This document shows positions 9,873 to 21,393 of a stretch of 64,000 bases of DNA, piece after piece. The DNA lies in contig CM057826.1 in assembly GCA_030068075.1 (NCBI GenBank), positions 52,781,116-52,845,115 of the forward strand, given 5' to 3'. The translations under genes were made by a program, and so were the position numbers. Each line of letters begins with the position of its first letter. The stretch's first letter is position 1. The notes beneath the pieces were generated by a model. The model made no database searches. It was not told where the DNA came from and saw only the letters and a program-made list of their open reading frames with translations. The DNA is from Paguma larvata. Lineage: Eukaryota; Chordata; Mammalia; Carnivora; Viverridae.

Positions 9873-10854
9873 AAAAGAGTAGGATGCTTAACTGACTGAC
9901 CCACCCAGGGGCCTCACCCTGCCCAGTTTTAAATTTCAGATTGTTTTTTGCTAATGAGTTGTCTGAGTTCTTTATATATTTTGAATGGTAACTCCTTATC
10001 AGATACATGATTTGCAAATATTTTTTCCCATTCTGTCATAGGTTGCCTTTTTTTGTTGTTGATTATTTCTTTTGCTGTGCAGAAGTTTTTTAGTTTGATG
10101 TAGTCTCAATTATTTGTTTTTGTTGTTACTGTTACTGATGCCTTTGGTGTCTTATCCAAATAATTGTTGCCAAGATCAATGTCAAGGAGATTTCTCCCTG
10201 TGTTGTACATTTCAAGGTCTTATGTTTAAATCCTCATTCCAGGTTGAGTTCATTTTTGTGATTGATGTAAGCTTGCAGCCCAATTACATTCTTTTGCATT
10301 TGAATATTTAGTGTTTCCAGTATCATTTATTGAAGAGACTACCCTTTACTCGTTGTATATTTTTGACTCCCTTGCCAAGTAGTAATTGACCATATATGCG
10401 AGGGTTAAATCCTGGGCTCTGGATTCTGTTACCTTGTCTGTTTTTATGGCAGTATGCCATACCATATAATACATACTGTTTTAAACACTACAGCTTTATA
10501 ATATAATTTTAAATTGGGAAATGTGGTGACTCCAGCTTTTTTTTTTTTTTTTTTAGGATTGCTCTAACAATTCAAGGTCATTTTTGGTTCCATAGAAATT
10601 TTAGTTTGTTTTTTTTTTTAATTGTGAAAAATGCAATTAGAATTGTGATAGGGATTGTGCTGAATCTGTAGATAGCTTTGGGTAGTATGGACATTTTCAC
10701 AATATTAATTTTATTAATTTTTCTGATCCATGAACATGACATTTTTTTCCATTTTTTGTATTATCTTCAAATTTCTTTCATCAAAATCTTGCGGTTTTAC
10801 ATAAATCTTTCCCTCCTTTATTTAAATTTATCCTTAAGTATTTTATTTATTTAC

Positions 10855-11058
10855 TTATTTATTTATTTTTGCTATTGCAGAAGAGATTGTTTTCTTTATT
10901 TCTTTCTTGGTTACTGTGTTGTTAGTGTGAAGAAACACAACTGATTTATTGATTTTGTATCCTGCAGCTTTACTTAATTTGTTAATTCTAACAGTTTTTT
11001 TGGTGGAGTCTTTCATATTTTCTCTATATATGATAATATCATCTGCAAACAGAGACAA
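10855..11058 (-). pseudogene. L1 ORF2 reverse-transcriptase remnant
   Basis: A stretch of the L1's ORF2 that is still open for 67 codons on the minus strand. It begins MSLFADDIIIY, containing the F-A-D-D reverse-transcriptase active-site motif. It continues with SKAAGYKINKSVVFLHTNN, EIKKTI and AIAKINK, all typical of the L1 palm region. Full L1 ORF2 is over 1,200 residues, so this is only a fragment bounded by stops and frameshifts. It cannot make a working enzyme and serves as evidence for the identity and orientation of the host element. Confidence 0.9.
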
Positions 11059-12942
11059 TTTTAATTCTTCCTTTCCAAATTGGATGTCTTATTTTTATTT
11101 TTATTTTTCTTACCTGATGGCTCTGTTTGGGTCTTTCAGTTGTTGAATGGTAATGTAGACACCGTTGTCTTGTTCCTGATCTTGGAGGAAAGGTTGTCAG
11201 CCTGTCACTGTTGAGTATGCTGTCACTGTGAGTTTGTCATTCACCTATATTATGTTAAGGTATATGCCTTCTCTATTCACTTTGTTGAGGTTTTTATCAT
11301 GAAAGGATGTGGCATTTTGTCAAAGGTTTGTTACTGCATCTAATGAGATGATCATATGATTTTTATTTTTCACTTGTTAATATGGTGTATCATATTTATT
11401 TATTTACATATGTTGAAGCATCTTTGCATTTCTGAAAATAAATCCCACATGATCATGAGATATGATCCTTTTAATGTGCTGCTGCATTCAGTTTACTATA
11501 TTTTGTTGAGAATTTTTACATCTATATTTATCAGCATTATTGGCCTGTAGTTATCTTGTAGTATACTTAATTGAAGTTTGGTATGAGATTAATTCTATCG
11601 TTGTAAAATCACTTTGGTAGTGTTCTTTCATTTTCAACTTTTGGAAAGAGTTTGAGGATTGGTATTAATTCTTTAAATATTTATTGGTAGAATTCACCAG
11701 GGAAACCATTTTGTCGTTGGCTTTCTTTGTTTTAGGAAGTTTTTTATAACTGATTCAATCTCCTTACTTGTTATTGCTCTCTTGAGATTGTGTATTTCTT
11801 TATGATTCAGTCTTTGTAGGTTTTTTTCTAGGAATTTGTCCACTTCTTCTTTAGTATTTAATTTGTTGGCATATAATTATCTTATGCTCTTTGTATTTCT
11901 GTGATATCATTCATAATGTCTCCTTTTCTATTTCTGATTTTATTTTAGTCTTCTTTCTTTTTGTTTTCTTTCTTTTTTTCCTTAGTCTAGATTAAGTTTT
12001 GCCAATTTCGTCTTTTAAAAACTGGCTTTTAGTTTCTCTTCTTTTCTTTCTTTCTTTTTTTTTTTTTCCGCTTACTTTTATTCCGATCTTTGTTATTTCC
12101 CTCCTTTTGCTAACTTTGGGCTTAGTTTTTGTTTTCTTTTGTTTTTACTCCTGATTTTTTGAAGTGTAATTAGGTTGTTTTAGCTTTTTTCTCTATTTTC
12201 TTAATGTAGGTATTTATCACTATAAACTTGTCTCTTAGAACTGCTTTTGCTGTATCTCATAAGTCTTAGTGTGTTGTACTTCCATTTTCATTTATCTCAA
12301 TTTTTTTTTTTTTCATTTCTCATTTGATGTCTTAGTTGACCTACTGCTCATTCAGGAGTGTATTTTTTAATTCCCACGTGTCTGAATTTCCCCATTTCCC
12401 TCCTGTTATTTGTTTCTAGTTTTATACGTTTGTGGTTTGGAAAGATACTTACATAGATTTCAATTTTCTTGAATTTGCTAAGACTTGTTTTGTGACCTAT
12501 CATATGATATATCCTGGAGAATGTTCCCTGTGCTCTTGAAAAAATATGTATTCTGTTGCTCTTGGATGGAATGTTCTGCATATGTTTGTTAAGTCCATTT
12601 GGTCAAAAGTATAGTTCAAGTCTAACTTTTCCTTACTGATTTTTCTGTCTGGATGATTTATCCATTGTTGCAAGTGTAGTGTTGAAAACCTTTACTATTA
12701 TTGTTTTGTTGTCCATTTTTCCCTTTTAGGTCTTTTAATATTTGCTTAATATATTTAGGCACTCTGATGTTGGATACATACACATTTCTTATTGTTATGT
12801 TTTTCTGATGAATGATACCATTATCTTATAAAATGACCTTCTTTGTTTCTTATTACAGTTTTTGGCTTAAAATCTATTTTGCCAAAAACAGTATAGCTAT
12901 CCTAGCTTGCTTCTGTTTTCCAGTTGCATGGAATATCTTTTT

Positions 12943-13164
12943 CTAACCATTCACTTTGAGTCTGTGGGTGTTCTCAAAGTTGAAGTGTTTGACATCATAT
13001 AGCTGGGTCTGAATTTTTTTATCCATCACACTGTGTCTTTTGATTGGAGAATTTAGGCCACTTACATTAGTAGTAATTATTGATGGGTAAGGATGCCATC
13101 TTATAAATAGTTTCCTGGCCCTTTGTTGTTTCTTGGTTCCTTTCTCCCTCTTTGCTGTCTTCAT
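12943..13164 (-). pseudogene. L1 ORF2 endonuclease N-terminal remnant
   Basis: The minus-strand translation contains TNVSGLNSPIKRHSVMD, then DVKHFNFENTHRLKVNG. These align with the start of the L1 ORF2 apurinic-type endonuclease domain (N-x-N-G-L-N-x-P-I-K-R, then THRLK). The central segment with the conserved Q-E-T is lost. It lies upstream (minus-strand sense) of the reverse-transcriptase remnant at the expected order, confirming one continuous L1. Confidence 0.85.
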
Positions 13165-13787
13165 TTGTGAAGAGATGATTCTCTATAACGGTATGCTTTG
13201 ATTCCCTTCTCTCTTGCCTTAGTGTATCTATTATTGGTTTGCTTCTTGATTACTGTTAGGCTTATATAAATCACCTTATAGATTTAATGGCCTTATTTCA
13301 TGCTAATAACATCTTTAACTTCAATCACATCCAAAAGTTATATTTTTTACACCTCACCCCCATGTTCTGTATGCCTGTTACCCAACACATGGATCCCTTG
13401 GTATATGGTGCTGTCTCCCACAGCTCCCACAAATGTCCTTTTGCCTATGGATTGATGCCAAATTGTTGATGTTGAGGGTGAGATATTACAAGGGACATCT
13501 TATTCCACCATATTGCTTCAACTCCATTTCTTTCTAGCATTGTACATATAAATATCTTTTGAACACCCTGTGTGACTATATCACATAAATCTTAAGTATT
13601 TATATCAAACTTATTTTCTTCAATGTATTTTCTCTGCATATTTTTGCTACTAGTGAATGGCATTGATACCCTAATTGGTAAATTGATTAGCAACTTTTGA
13701 AGTTACTTAGAGTTATTCCTTACATATCTTCAGTGACGAAACTCTATTGACCTTGCTTTTAAAATATATTTTTAAATCATTCATCCT

Positions 13788-14024
13788 CGGGGCGCCTGGG
13801 TGGCTCAGTTGGTTAAGCGGCCGACTTTGGCTCAGGTCATGATCTCACGGTCTGTGAGTTCGAGCCCCGCTCAGGCTCTGTGCTGACGGCTCAGAGCCTG
13901 GAGCCTGCTTCGAATTCTGTATCATCCTTTCTCTGTGCCCTTCCCCTGCTCATACTCTGTCTCTATGTCTCTCAAAAATAAATAAATCTTAAAAAAAGAA
14001 CATTTAAAAAAATAAAAAATAAAT
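13788..14024 (+). mobile_element. tRNA-Lys-derived felid SINE, well preserved
   Basis: Close to the consensus head: GGGGCGCCTGGGTGGCTCAG then TTGGTTAAGCGGCCGAC (A-box region), B-box GAGTTCGAGCCCCGC, CT-rich body, CAAAAATAAATAAATC tail. A perfect 14-bp duplication AAATCATTCATCCT (13774-13787 and 14025-14038) flanks it. High match and intact duplication suggest a fairly young insertion. Confidence 0.96.
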
Positions 14025-14038
14025 AAATCATTCATCCT

Positions 14039-15609
14039 TAAAGAATTCACATTTTCTCAGTCAAACGTCCCTAATATACCAACTTCCCACCTAATTCGTC
14101 TTTTTTATTGCCAGTAAGCAATATTATGAGAGTATTATTATGACATAGTATTACCATATTATGACAGCTAAAACAACACCAACAAAAAGATCTTTTTGTT
14201 TATCAAAAAATATTTTGATGGCTGTATTATTTACAGGAGTAACTGTCATGCTGGATGAGGGCCTTTCCAAAAGGCATGGAGAATAGGAACATAGAATAGA
14301 ATCGGACTTCAAATACCATATATACCCTTTCCTAAACTGATCTAGATAGTTGTGGCTTAGGCATCATATCTTGTCACCCTTTCCCAATTTAGAAAGAACA
14401 CCATATCTTGTACCTCTTATTGAACATTGGATGAACAAGTAGAAACCAGTCCTGAACAAAAATACCATTCAAAATGTTGGCATTAGTTTTAGAAAGTGAG
14501 TGAATCTAATGACTATCTGACAAATACCCTTTGAGTCAGATGGCATCCAGTTTTTTTGTTTTGTTTTGTTTTCAGTAATAGCACTTGGTAGACTGCTAAA
14601 AATAATTTTATGTGATTTTGACATAAGACTCAAAATGATTTGTAAGAATTGAATGCCAGGACAAAACATAATTCTTCCTGTACCCATCTATATATTAGTG
14701 ACCAATTTTTCAAAACTTTTATCCATAAAATAAAAGTAAGCAAAGACTCTGTGCTTATTCTAATAATATGACATCTATATTCATGGGTATATGAATTAAT
14801 TATAAGCATGTCTTATCACAGTTATTAAAGAATACAGCTTGAATAGTATGTTATTTTTTTAAATCATTCTTGATTGAGAAATGTAATATTTTATGTTGGA
14901 TAGTAGTAATAATCATGCTGAAAATTCAACCTAAAGTTAAAGAATATCTAGAGTCTTATGGGCACAGGAATTTTTTAAATAAATTTTTGTTGTTTTTAAT
15001 AGAGAAGTATGATAGAATAGACTATAAAATATTTCCAGGTATGAAAATAATAACAAGAAAATAACTTCTTAGGTAAAATGGAATAGATATATGAATACAA
15101 AAGGAAAATTTATTGATGTAAACAAAATTTTCAACTATTAAAGAAGAATGTATTCATATATTTTCAAAATAGATCAGGATTTTCATATTAACTACATAAA
15201 TTAGATTTTTTTCAGTATATTTACGGTTTGTTTTAAATTCAGTATTATTTAGAGGATCCTTAGTCATTACATCTTTTGCTGTTAAACTTACAATGAAAAT
15301 TTGATATTAGCCTAATTTTTAGGGTTTCGTGAAGCAAAAAAAACCCCCACAAAAATAGCAATATATAGAATCAAGTCAGAATTACATATGTAGCTACACA
15401 TAGTTATCATTTTACTGTTCTAATCTCACGTCTCATGGTTTTACATCTCAGGCTCCAGTTGTGCCTAACAAGTTGTTGTGGTTTTAGTGGTCTCCTGGAT
15501 TTTGCTTCTTCTGTTTCGAACTATCTTTCACCTCCGTTTTACTAGACAGAAACTGTATGTAACTTTGATGTCAGTCACCTGACAGTCACTGTCACATTGT
15601 AGATTCACA
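14039..15609. other. Unassigned AT-rich sequence
   Basis: No gene or repeat family recognised. Short open frames at 14469-14687 (minus) and 14870-15064 (plus) encode no recognisable domain. Confidence 0.5.
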
Positions 15610-15765
15610 TTAATAAAAATAGTTTTCATTTATTGAATTTGTAAGATGTGTCAGGCAGTGGGCTAAGCATTTTACAAACCCTGTTTTTTTGTTTTTTTTT
15701 TTTTTTATCCTCACAACAGTTCTAACTTGATGTAGCCAAGAGTTGGAAAGGTAGACTGAAAACTT
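15610..15765 (-). mobile_element. Probable MIR remnant, antisense
   Basis: GTCAGGCAGTGGGCTAAGCA (about 15651-15670) then TTTTACAAACC and ATCCTCACAACAGTTCTAAC (15707-15726) follow the antisense MIR order ('ccaggcactgtgctaagcgctttac...cctcacaacaaccct'). A poly-T run interrupts it at about 15687-15706. The 3' part is too decayed to place. Confidence 0.5.
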
Positions 15766-15927
15766 ACCTGACGTCAAGTAAGAAATGAATCTTGTTTATT
15801 AAATGAACGACCAAATAAATATTTGGCTGCTGTTGATTTTGTCCTATTTTATCTGCTTCTACGACAGTGGATTTCTTTGGATGTGTAATTTTTGTGAAGT
15901 ATTTCAGTCACTTATTCTTGTCATTCT

Positions 15928-16122
15928 TTTTTGCTAAATGCTCATTTATTTTTGAGAGAGAGTACAAGTGAGGTGAAGGACAGAGAGAAAGGGAGACAGA
16001 GGATCAGTAGTGGGGTCTGCACTAACAGCAGAGCGCCCAGTGCAGGGCTCAAACTCATGTAACGTGAGGGGATGACCTGAGCCAAAGTCAGACACTTAAC
16101 TGACTGAGCCACCCAAGCACCC
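15928..16122 (-). mobile_element. tRNA-Lys-derived carnivore SINE
   Basis: CTCATTTATTTTTGAGAGAG start, GA-rich body, GACTGAGCCACCCAAGCACC end. Flanked by TATTCTTGTCATTCT (15913-15927) and TATTCTCATCATTCT (16123-16137), 13 of 15 identical. Confidence 0.92.
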
Positions 16123-16137
16123 TATTCTCATCATTCT

Positions 16138-18033
16138 TGTGTCCCTTTCTTGATTTTGTTATATTTGAATACTCTTGTACTGTTCTTTAACTAACATTAC
16201 TCTTTACATTGACTATTTTTTTCTACTGCATTTATTTATTTAACACCATGACTAGCTGAATACCTGTATTGGTAGTTGTAAATAGGGTAAAAGCAATATA
16301 AAACAGAATTATCCAAATCTAGCTAAACATTGTCATGAGCTACGCCTTCTTTGTCTGTTAAAGAAGAATACCAACAATTAGAGAGGCGTTAAAGACGGAT
16401 TGACCCAACATTTTGCTTCCGCATTGATCTAATCAGGATTGAACGATCATCGGAAAGGGGCTCACTTCTTCATGTTATTCAGTTTAGCTTAACAGCGTAC
16501 TGTGCAACCTCTAAATTCATCTTGGGTACTATACTAGATGGAACTTGTCAAATGTACTCCAGTTCCTGGCACATCTCATGTATTCAGTAAATACCGTGTA
16601 TTGTTATAAATCTCCCCTCCTTTGTAACACAATTGTAGATAACGCTGTCTTATTCCTGTGGAATAGGATCAGATGTGAGCCCTGTACCTACATTTGTAGT
16701 TCATTGAGACTGACAATCCTTTTTAAGTAATTTCTACCTACTGCCATGCATGTTAATATTTATAAAGTTTCTGGCAAAGAAAGGCATTGGAAATTTCTGG
16801 AGAGAATTAAACAAAATTGAAAAAAAAAAAAAGAGAAAAGAGCAGGAAAGGAGGCTATATTGAGTTTGATTCACTAAGGAAGCCAAAGCTGCTGGATCAA
16901 TGTGCACCTTCAACAGAGTCAGAGTTAAGCTTGCCTCGAGATGTCACACTATTAAGCAAAGAGCAATGGTGTGTAACAATTTCTGGAAACTGAAAGAGGA
17001 GAAAGGAAATTGTACTTCTGGCAGCTTCCTCACAATTATTCAAGAAATGGATATTCTTGACACTGAAAGGAGAATAGTAAATACAAGTTTATTGCTGGAC
17101 TTAATAGATACTGCTGAGAAATTGTGTTTAATTCCAATCATATTTAATATTCACTGAGAATGTAATTATTAAAAATGTGTCGTGACTCTCTTGCAAATAT
17201 AGACAAAAAATAGTGTCACACATTTTATAGTAATGAAGTTGTTATACCTTCCGTGTTTTATTAAATTTCCTGCTTTAAAAAAACAAAAGGCCAGAACATT
17301 AGGATTCCCCTCAAATATACTAATCCATGTGGCTCCCACGTCCAGATTAATTATATTAATTAATTAATGAGATTAATTAGGGACAAAAGTAAGCAAAGAT
17401 ATTTGTGGATTCATAACAAATATCCTAGTACATGATTAAGAAGATAAGTATGTAACCTGGGTCTGGTGAGTTGCTAACATCCTTAGAACACATACTGCCA
17501 GAATACTCTAAACTGTCCAGTAGAAGTTGACATTCACCAAAGAAACTGAGTAATTAAGGTCCCTGTAATTAACAGGGAAGGAGTTCGAATTGATTGAAAA
17601 TTCGTAGGTTGACAAAGCACACCCTATTTATCAACTCGTCTCTCATTTAACACATAAACAGCACCTGCGTCAGCGCTTGCCTCTTCGAAGCCTAAAATCG
17701 TTGTAAGCTTGTTTTCAGAGAAACCAGCAGTCTGTGGCATTTAACATAAACGGACAAGCCTGTCCAGGCTCAAGAAAGCTGATGTGAATGGGAGTATCCA
17801 GGGTTAGTGCTCACTGAGAGTGGGTGCATTCCTTTGGTGACTAATACCTGTTTTGGAAGCCTTGGGAAACTGCTAAAAGTTTTGTAAGAAGACAAGTATT
17901 TGAAACATTTATTCCTTATATTTTGAAATACCATACTTGCAACAAAGTGTTACTTGTTTCCTGACCTGGTAATTAGACTTAAAAATGATTGTCCATCTCT
18001 TGTTTTTTTGTTTGTTTTGGTTTTTTTCTTTTG
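16138..18033. other. Unassigned sequence with two CpG-richer patches
   Basis: No exon or repeat family recognised. Two patches, about 16340-16500 and 17580-17760, hold roughly seven CpGs each, more than the surrounding sequence. An 85-codon frame at 16900-17157 has no recognisable domain. The last 30 bases are T/G-rich and lead into the next L1. Confidence 0.45.
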
Positions 18034-18655
18034 GGTTTTTTAGTTTTTTTTATGGTAAAATATGTATAACACATTTTTATGTACAATTTTAAGTGTACAG
18101 TTCGGTGGCATTAAGTACACATTGTGCCATCCATTATCAGAACTCTTTCATCTACCCAAGCTAACTCTGTTTCCATTAAACAACTCCGTACTAACTCCCC
18201 CAACTCCCCCTCCTCTGCCAACCCCAGCTCCTGGCAACCACCATTTTACTTTCTTTCTCTGTGAATTTGACTACTGTAGATACCTCATAGATGTGGAATT
18301 ATATATATCCTTTTGTGACTGGCTTGCTTCACTTAGCATAATATCTTCAAGGTTAATCCATGTCGTAGCATGTTTCAGATCTCCTTCCTTTACAAGTTCC
18401 CAATATTTCATTGTATAGGTATATCACATTCCTTTTATCCATTTATCTGTCAGTAGGTACTTGATAGCTTCCACGTTTTGAACAATGAATAATGCTGCTG
18501 AATAATGAATCATGCTGCCATGAACATACATGCACAAATATCTGAGTCCCTGTTTTCAATTTTTTGTGTGTGCATATACAGAGATGTAGAACTGTTGGAA
18601 CATATGGTAATTCTATGTTTAACTTTTTGGGGAACTGCCATACCATCATGGCTTA
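18034..18655 (-). mobile_element. L1M 3'-end fragment, antisense
   Basis: Plus strand reads as the complement of an old L1 3' UTR and ORF2 end: ATGGTAAAATATGTATAACA, TTTTAAGTGTACAGTTCGGT, GGCATTAAGTACACATTGTG, TCCTGGCAACCACCATTTTA, TTGTGACTGGCTTGCTTCAC and TAGCATAATATCTTCAAGGT. It is truncated at its 5' side, as usual for L1 copies. Confidence 0.85.
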
Positions 18656-18730
18656 TTTTTATCCAAAGGAATTCATAGTGATATTTTTGGTCTGTTTCTG
18701 TCCTCATATCACTCTCTTCACACCAATGGC

Positions 18731-18752
18731 ACCGCGCGCGCGGGCGCGCGCG

Positions 18753-18815
<63 letters not shown>

Positions 18816-18838
18816 CCACAGACACACACGCACGCACC
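18731..18838. repeat. (CG)n/(CA)n alternating purine-pyrimidine tract
   Basis: A CG run (about 18733-18755, broken once by GG) passes into a CGCA transition, then an uninterrupted CA run to about 18811, then a decayed CA/CG tail. Such alternating tracts are classic Z-DNA formers. The dense CpGs are unusual for methylated intergenic mammalian DNA. Confidence 0.95.
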
Positions 18839-20084
18839 ACACTCTCGCTCTCCTTTATTCAGATTGGTTTTAGCAGGGGAGAGTCATTATGAAGCCCATT
18901 AATCTTCATTTTTCACAGCAAGATTCATTTTCTAGGACTGGAAGATGCAGAAATGGAACCACACAGCACTTCGTCAGCAGCTAGGATTTCTAAATGTGAT
19001 GCCGAGTGAAAATTAAACACAAGAGACCAGACAGCAGCTCTAATAACTCAGTAATTTCTAAATAAATAGACTGAGATTGATGGAAATGAAAACAGTTTTC
19101 TCTAACAAGGGAAAGTGTGCAGGGTAGTAATATTTGCCTCAAATACGCTTTGCATAAGGGATTAAAATTCCTGAAAGCCTCTCATTTTCCCATCAGAGAA
19201 TTTGTTTCTTCTATCAGTCAAATGGTGGTTAATTATCATATTTCAAGGAGCAGCTCATTAATTCGTGAACTAAAAATAACTAGATATTTATGTAGGAAGA
19301 TACATATAATAACAGATAACTTGAACGGCTCTGCCAATGTAAATTGTCTTCCAATTTCATGAAAGTTTCAGGAGGTGATTGCATGCTAAAAGTTTATACC
19401 AGCTGTTAATTTCCACTTCAAGAATTTAAGAAATTTTGAATTTTGGAATGAAATAAATTTAAAACCACATCCCCAAGGAAAATCCTTCTCTTTCCATTTG
19501 ATCAATTTTGTTTGGCTGTTAGGTGTTGACAAAGAAAGTTACAATCAAGGGAATAAGAAACTGGCAAGGAAAGAAATAAAGTATTAAAATGACAAACTAG
19601 GTCAAGGACCTTGAAAGAGGGAATGTGGGGAAAAAAGCACCAGGAGAACAGGGGGCCTTATCTTTTCTCTCCTCAATTCTAAAATATGCCCCTAATTTCA
19701 GAAAAAAATATATATTTAGCATACTATTTAAAACCTTCTGCTGCAGAGTTAACTCTTTCACACTTAAAAATACCAATGATTGGAATGTGTAACTTGCTTC
19801 TTTTAAATTGTTTTATTTAAAATATTTGGCAGAGAGCATATGTAATATGGAAGATTCATGGTGAACTAAAGAATAGTGATTAAACAAAAACCAATACCCA
19901 CTATTCATCCAAGAATTATATAATTTTAATTTAGAGATAATTCAATTTACAATTTAAATTTCTTACGAGATGTTACTTGTTTTTCTAGCACTGACACAAT
20001 TTCAACTACTGTACTTAATTTATACATAAGGGATAAAGTTGAGGTCATCTGGAAAGGGAGATTTTAAAGGAGGAAGTGAACAAT
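18839..20084. other. Unassigned AT-rich sequence
   Basis: No gene or repeat family recognised. An 81-codon frame at 19117-19362 has no recognisable domain. Confidence 0.5.
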
Positions 20085-20205
20085 TCAATTTGCATAATGA
20101 TTTACATAATCTTATTTGGTAATACACCTATCAAAGAAAGGAGGAGCGACCTGCCCAAACACGTATAAGATTCTAATATAGGCATGAAAACTCTGACTTT
20201 TGCCC
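20085..20205 (-). mobile_element. Possible MIR remnant, antisense
   Basis: GACCTGCCCAAACACGTATA (about 20149-20168) and GGCATGAAAACTCTGACTT (20182-20200) resemble the antisense MIR blocks 'acttgcccaaggtcacacag' and 'gaacccaggcagtctgac'. Weak and short. Confidence 0.4.
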
Positions 20206-20539
20206 TTGTTCCCCCGTTTTCCTCACTGCCTCCCTCTGAAGAACGTCTCAGGCACTGCAAAGATATTTCACCAGTTATAAATCTATTTGAAGAATCTAGT
20301 TTAATTACAAATCTCCCTTTTATATCTCTGCAACTTTAACCAAGATAAATATTTGTAATCCATAGTATAACTGTTGAGATTGACCCTATGCCACAGTAAA
20401 ACTAAGTTTGTCTTCCGCCTTTCAGCGTTCACTACTTTTACTGTGGTCACATAAAGCTGGTGCATATGTTCTTTCACTTATGAGCATATACATATGCCCA
20501 GAACATTCTTTTGTGTTCTCTTTTCCAGGTTTACCTCTT

Positions 20540-20845
20540 CTTCCACTTTCAGGTCTTTTTTCTGTCATCATTTCTTCCAGGAAACCTTCCCTGATTCTGG
20601 ACGTGCAGAATATGTTTCTATTCTATATTATCCTTTCCTTGTTCCTAGTGCTCTCCCCAATCCCTCCCTGTAGCAAGTACCAGTATAACATCATACTGTT
20701 TTGTGATTGTCGGTTAATCTCTTACGCTTCTCCACATCTGACTACTTCTTGAGTAATGGCAGGGATTTTCCTGGTTTTAAGTTACATTGTAATAAAAAAC
20801 CTAACACAGTGCTTGTCCCGTAGTTGACACCTATGTATTGTGCAA
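20540..20845 (+). mobile_element. LINE-2 (L2) 3' fragment
   Basis: Sense-oriented L2 blocks in order: TTCCAGGAAACCTTCCCTGA (20575-20594), TTCCTTGTTCCTAGTGCTC, TAATGGCAGGGATTTTCCTG and CCTAACACAGTGCTTGTCCC then GTAGTTGACACCTATGTA. These follow the L2 3' UTR ('aggaagccttccctga ... gggcagggactttgtctg ... cagtgcctggcacatagtagg'). Diverged, as expected for an L2. Confidence 0.7.
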
Positions 20846-21054
20846 AGTCATTAATCTTCTCTGAACAAAAGTGTTCATTCTGTATTGGTGCACAGAAGTG
20901 CCTAGCTTTGGCATTTAGAAAATTACACTTGTGATTTTAGCTTTTGCAGCATTGCCACTGAGTCTAGAAGCAGAAATAGACACATTTAAAAATAGTGTCA
21001 TATTGTTTCACTGTTCTAAGTGTAGCTCTTATGGACTAATGGATTTAGTTTCGA

Positions 21055-21222
21055 CCAGTGCTTGCCAAAATTAAAAGTGCATAAAAATATCATGGGAAAA
21101 TTAACATTCCGATTCTGTGGGTCTGGAGTTGGGCATGAACTCAACTGTATTTCTAGTTTTCTAAGGAGTTCCTAGGTAGTATTGATGCTTCTGTTTTAAG
21201 GACCACAGTTTGAGTAGTATCA
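21055..21222 (+). mobile_element. MER5A-like hAT (Charlie group) DNA element
   Basis: About 168 bases with the MER5A plan: CCAGTGCTTGCCAAAATTAAA start, AAGTGCATAAAAATATCATG, CCGATTCTGTGGGTCTGGAG in the middle and GACCACAGTTTGAGTAGTAT at the end. The ends are imperfect inverted repeats. Non-coding and long dead. Confidence 0.8.
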
Positions 21223-21292
21223 TTGTACAGAACATACTTTTTTTTTTTGTCATTTCATTATCTATAGTTTTATCCTTAAGACAAAGATAAAG

Positions 21293-21393
21293 AAATGACC
21301 AAAGAACAGGAGGAGAAAGAGGAAGAGGAGGCAAAGAGGGGAAAAGGAGGAGGAAGAGGAGAACGGAAAAGGGGAAGGAGAGGAAGAAGAGCC
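21293..21393. repeat. Purine-rich (GGA/GAA)n tract
   Basis: Nearly all A and G on the plus strand with irregular GGAGGAAGA units. The Glu/Lys/Arg-rich frame through it is a by-product of the repeat. Confidence 0.9.

Larger units (their letters stand above)
9256..9916 (-). mobile_element. Outer SINE of a nested group (antisense, split twice)
   Basis: A carnivore SINE inserted in the L1 and then itself hit twice. Its pieces are about 9256-9288, 9513-9668 and 9873-9916, ending in GACCCACCCAGGGGCC. The L1 target is weakly duplicated (CCCTGCCTATTTT at 9243-9255, CCCTGCCCAGTTTT at 9917-9930). Divergence from the consensus is greater than in the two inner SINEs. Confidence 0.85.
6990..13530 (-). 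mobile_element. Long L1 (L1M-type) element, antisense, interrupted
   Basis: One L1 in reverse orientation, starting at its 3' end (GTTTATTGAGATATAATTGA, the complement of the AATAAA-bearing end) and running through the 3' UTR, ORF2 reverse transcriptase and endonuclease toward ORF1. Continuity is clear because the L1 text resumes in register after each insertion: after 8171, after 8990 and after 9916. ORF2 is broken by stops and frameshifts throughout. Once insertions are subtracted, over 4.5 kb of L1 remains, the largest element in the window. The left (3') edge is firm; the right (5') edge near 13.5 kb is approximate. Confidence 0.88.

Noticed and set aside
10855..11058. A functional reverse transcriptase (retron, group II intron or active LINE)
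   Set aside because: The FADD motif lies in a 67-codon fragment within an ancient, multiply interrupted L1 with stops on both sides.
13788..14024. tRNA-Lys-like gene with A-box and B-box
   Set aside because: It is the tRNA-derived head of a SINE with body, A-rich tail and target duplication; the acceptor stem is not completed. The same applies to the other SINE heads.
18510..18902. Open frames with Cys-Val or Thr-His runs
   Set aside because: They span the CG/CA tract and an L1 end; the peptide is the microsatellite translated.
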